Both the position numbers and the translations under genes were made by a program. From positions 42,095 to 49,425 of the forward strand of contig HF995388.1 in the NCBI GenBank assembly GCA_000432335.1: DNA of 7,331 nt. The letters are read 5' to 3'. Below are positions 6,979 through 7,331 of this stretch, piece by piece (the first letter of the stretch is position 1; each line of letters starts with the position of its first letter). Origin of the DNA: Firmicutes bacterium CAG:646. GTDB lineage: Bacteria > Bacillota > Clostridia > Lachnospirales > Lachnospiraceae. The notes beneath the pieces were generated by a model. That model was not told the origin of the DNA. It did no database searches and saw nothing but the letters and a program-made list of their open reading frames with translations.

Positions 6979-6984
6979 TATAAT
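6979..6984 (+). promoter_or_regulatory. Possible -10 element for the immunity gene
   Basis: A perfect TATAAT lies 38 bp before the ATG at 7023, after the terminator at 6856. No good -35 hexamer stands 16-18 bp upstream; the region at 6954-6961 (CTTCCATT) matches poorly. Placement fits a sigma-A promoter, but in such AT-rich DNA chance matches are common. Confidence 0.4.
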
Positions 6985-7022
6985 ATTAAAAAAATCGAAA
7001 TTTGCACACGAGGTTGAAGTTG

Positions 7023-7331
7023 ATGAAGAAGAACATTATTTATGAATTTTTAAAATACCACGATGGAAGTAAATTTTATCCAGTTAAAGTAGAAGAGATA
7101 AATGAATTGGAAAAAAAGCTAAACTTAACTGTTCCAAAAGAGTTGAAGGATTTATTATTAGGAATTGGATATGGATTTATCAAGGGATCGGAAAATAATA
7201 TAAATCGTATTATGGATACTGATTCAATAAGAGATTTTAGATTAAGAAAAGGTGATTTTGAATTTTATCCTGAAATTGAAATATATGATGAATATGAAGA
7301 TGGTAAATTAACCTATTGTGCTACTTCAAAT
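7023..7331 (+). CDS. SMI1/KNR4 (SUKH) family immunity protein, 3'-partial
   Basis: The first 103 codons of a gene that continues past the right edge. SUKH proteins are immunity proteins that neutralise the toxin domains of polymorphic or contact-dependent toxins, usually encoded just upstream. Family-like features are the N-terminal EEINELEKKLNLTVPKELKD (residues 24-43), then LLLGIGYGFIKGS (44-56), NINRIMD (59-65) and FEFYPEIEIYDEYEDGKLTY (79-98). Full-length relatives are around 130-160 residues. ATG 7023 has GAGG at 7010-7013, 9 nt upstream; TTG codons at 7014 and 7020 are in frame but less likely. Sampled stretches inside the gene are about 27% GC, against roughly 40% or more in parts of res, which suggests separate acquisition. 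No toxin gene is present on the visible side; the terminator and intergenic DNA lie directly upstream. Confidence 0.85.
   Translation, partial: MKKNIIYEFLKYHDGSKFYPVKVEEINELEKKLNLTVPKELKDLLLGIGYGFIKGSENNINRIMDTDSIRDFRLRKGDFEFYPEIEIYDEYEDGKLTYCATSN

Noticed and set aside
1..7331. CRISPR array, tRNA, rRNA or known riboswitch
   Set aside because: No regularly spaced repeats were seen, and no tRNA-like cloverleaf or rRNA segment was recognised on either strand by eye.

Overview
The window looks like an accessory, defence-related stretch of a low-to-moderate GC Bacillota chromosome. Clostridia, perhaps Lachnospiraceae, is my best guess. This rests on A-rich codons, GGAGG-type ribosome sites, a TnpV protein and a conjugative-transposon-type integrase remnant; it is an inference, not a species identification.

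Region 1 (1-4174) is a type III restriction-modification locus. The DNA methyltransferase gene mod enters the window already in progress; its N-terminus, including the DPPY catalytic motif, lies upstream. It is followed after 12 bp by an intact 938-residue res gene with helicase motifs and a C-terminal PD-ExK nuclease. Mod supplies sequence recognition and methylation, and Res supplies ATP-driven DNA communication and cleavage.

Region 2 (4175-5634) holds an 80 bp leader with three Shine-Dalgarno-like runs and two adjacent hairpins. A same-strand 450-residue MATE-family drug/cation antiporter follows, then a weak AT-rich terminator-like hairpin.

Region 3 (about 5640-6856) is mobile-element debris. 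It contains a broken helix-turn-helix start, an unrecognised 30-codon segment, and a slice of a tyrosine recombinase around its first catalytic arginine. That slice is joined in frame to a protein with two identically spaced four-cysteine (putative zinc) modules. The cysteine gene overlaps an intact tnpV by 76 bp, and a strong Rho-independent terminator closes the unit.

Region 4 (6857-7331) is a short intergenic region with a possible promoter, then the first 103 codons of a strikingly AT-rich SMI1/KNR4 (SUKH) immunity-protein gene that runs off the right edge.

All genes are on the + strand. I did not find a convincing new multi-gene system. The points most worth a second look are the recombinase/zinc-module junction, the structured leader of the MATE gene, and the immunity gene with no toxin in view.
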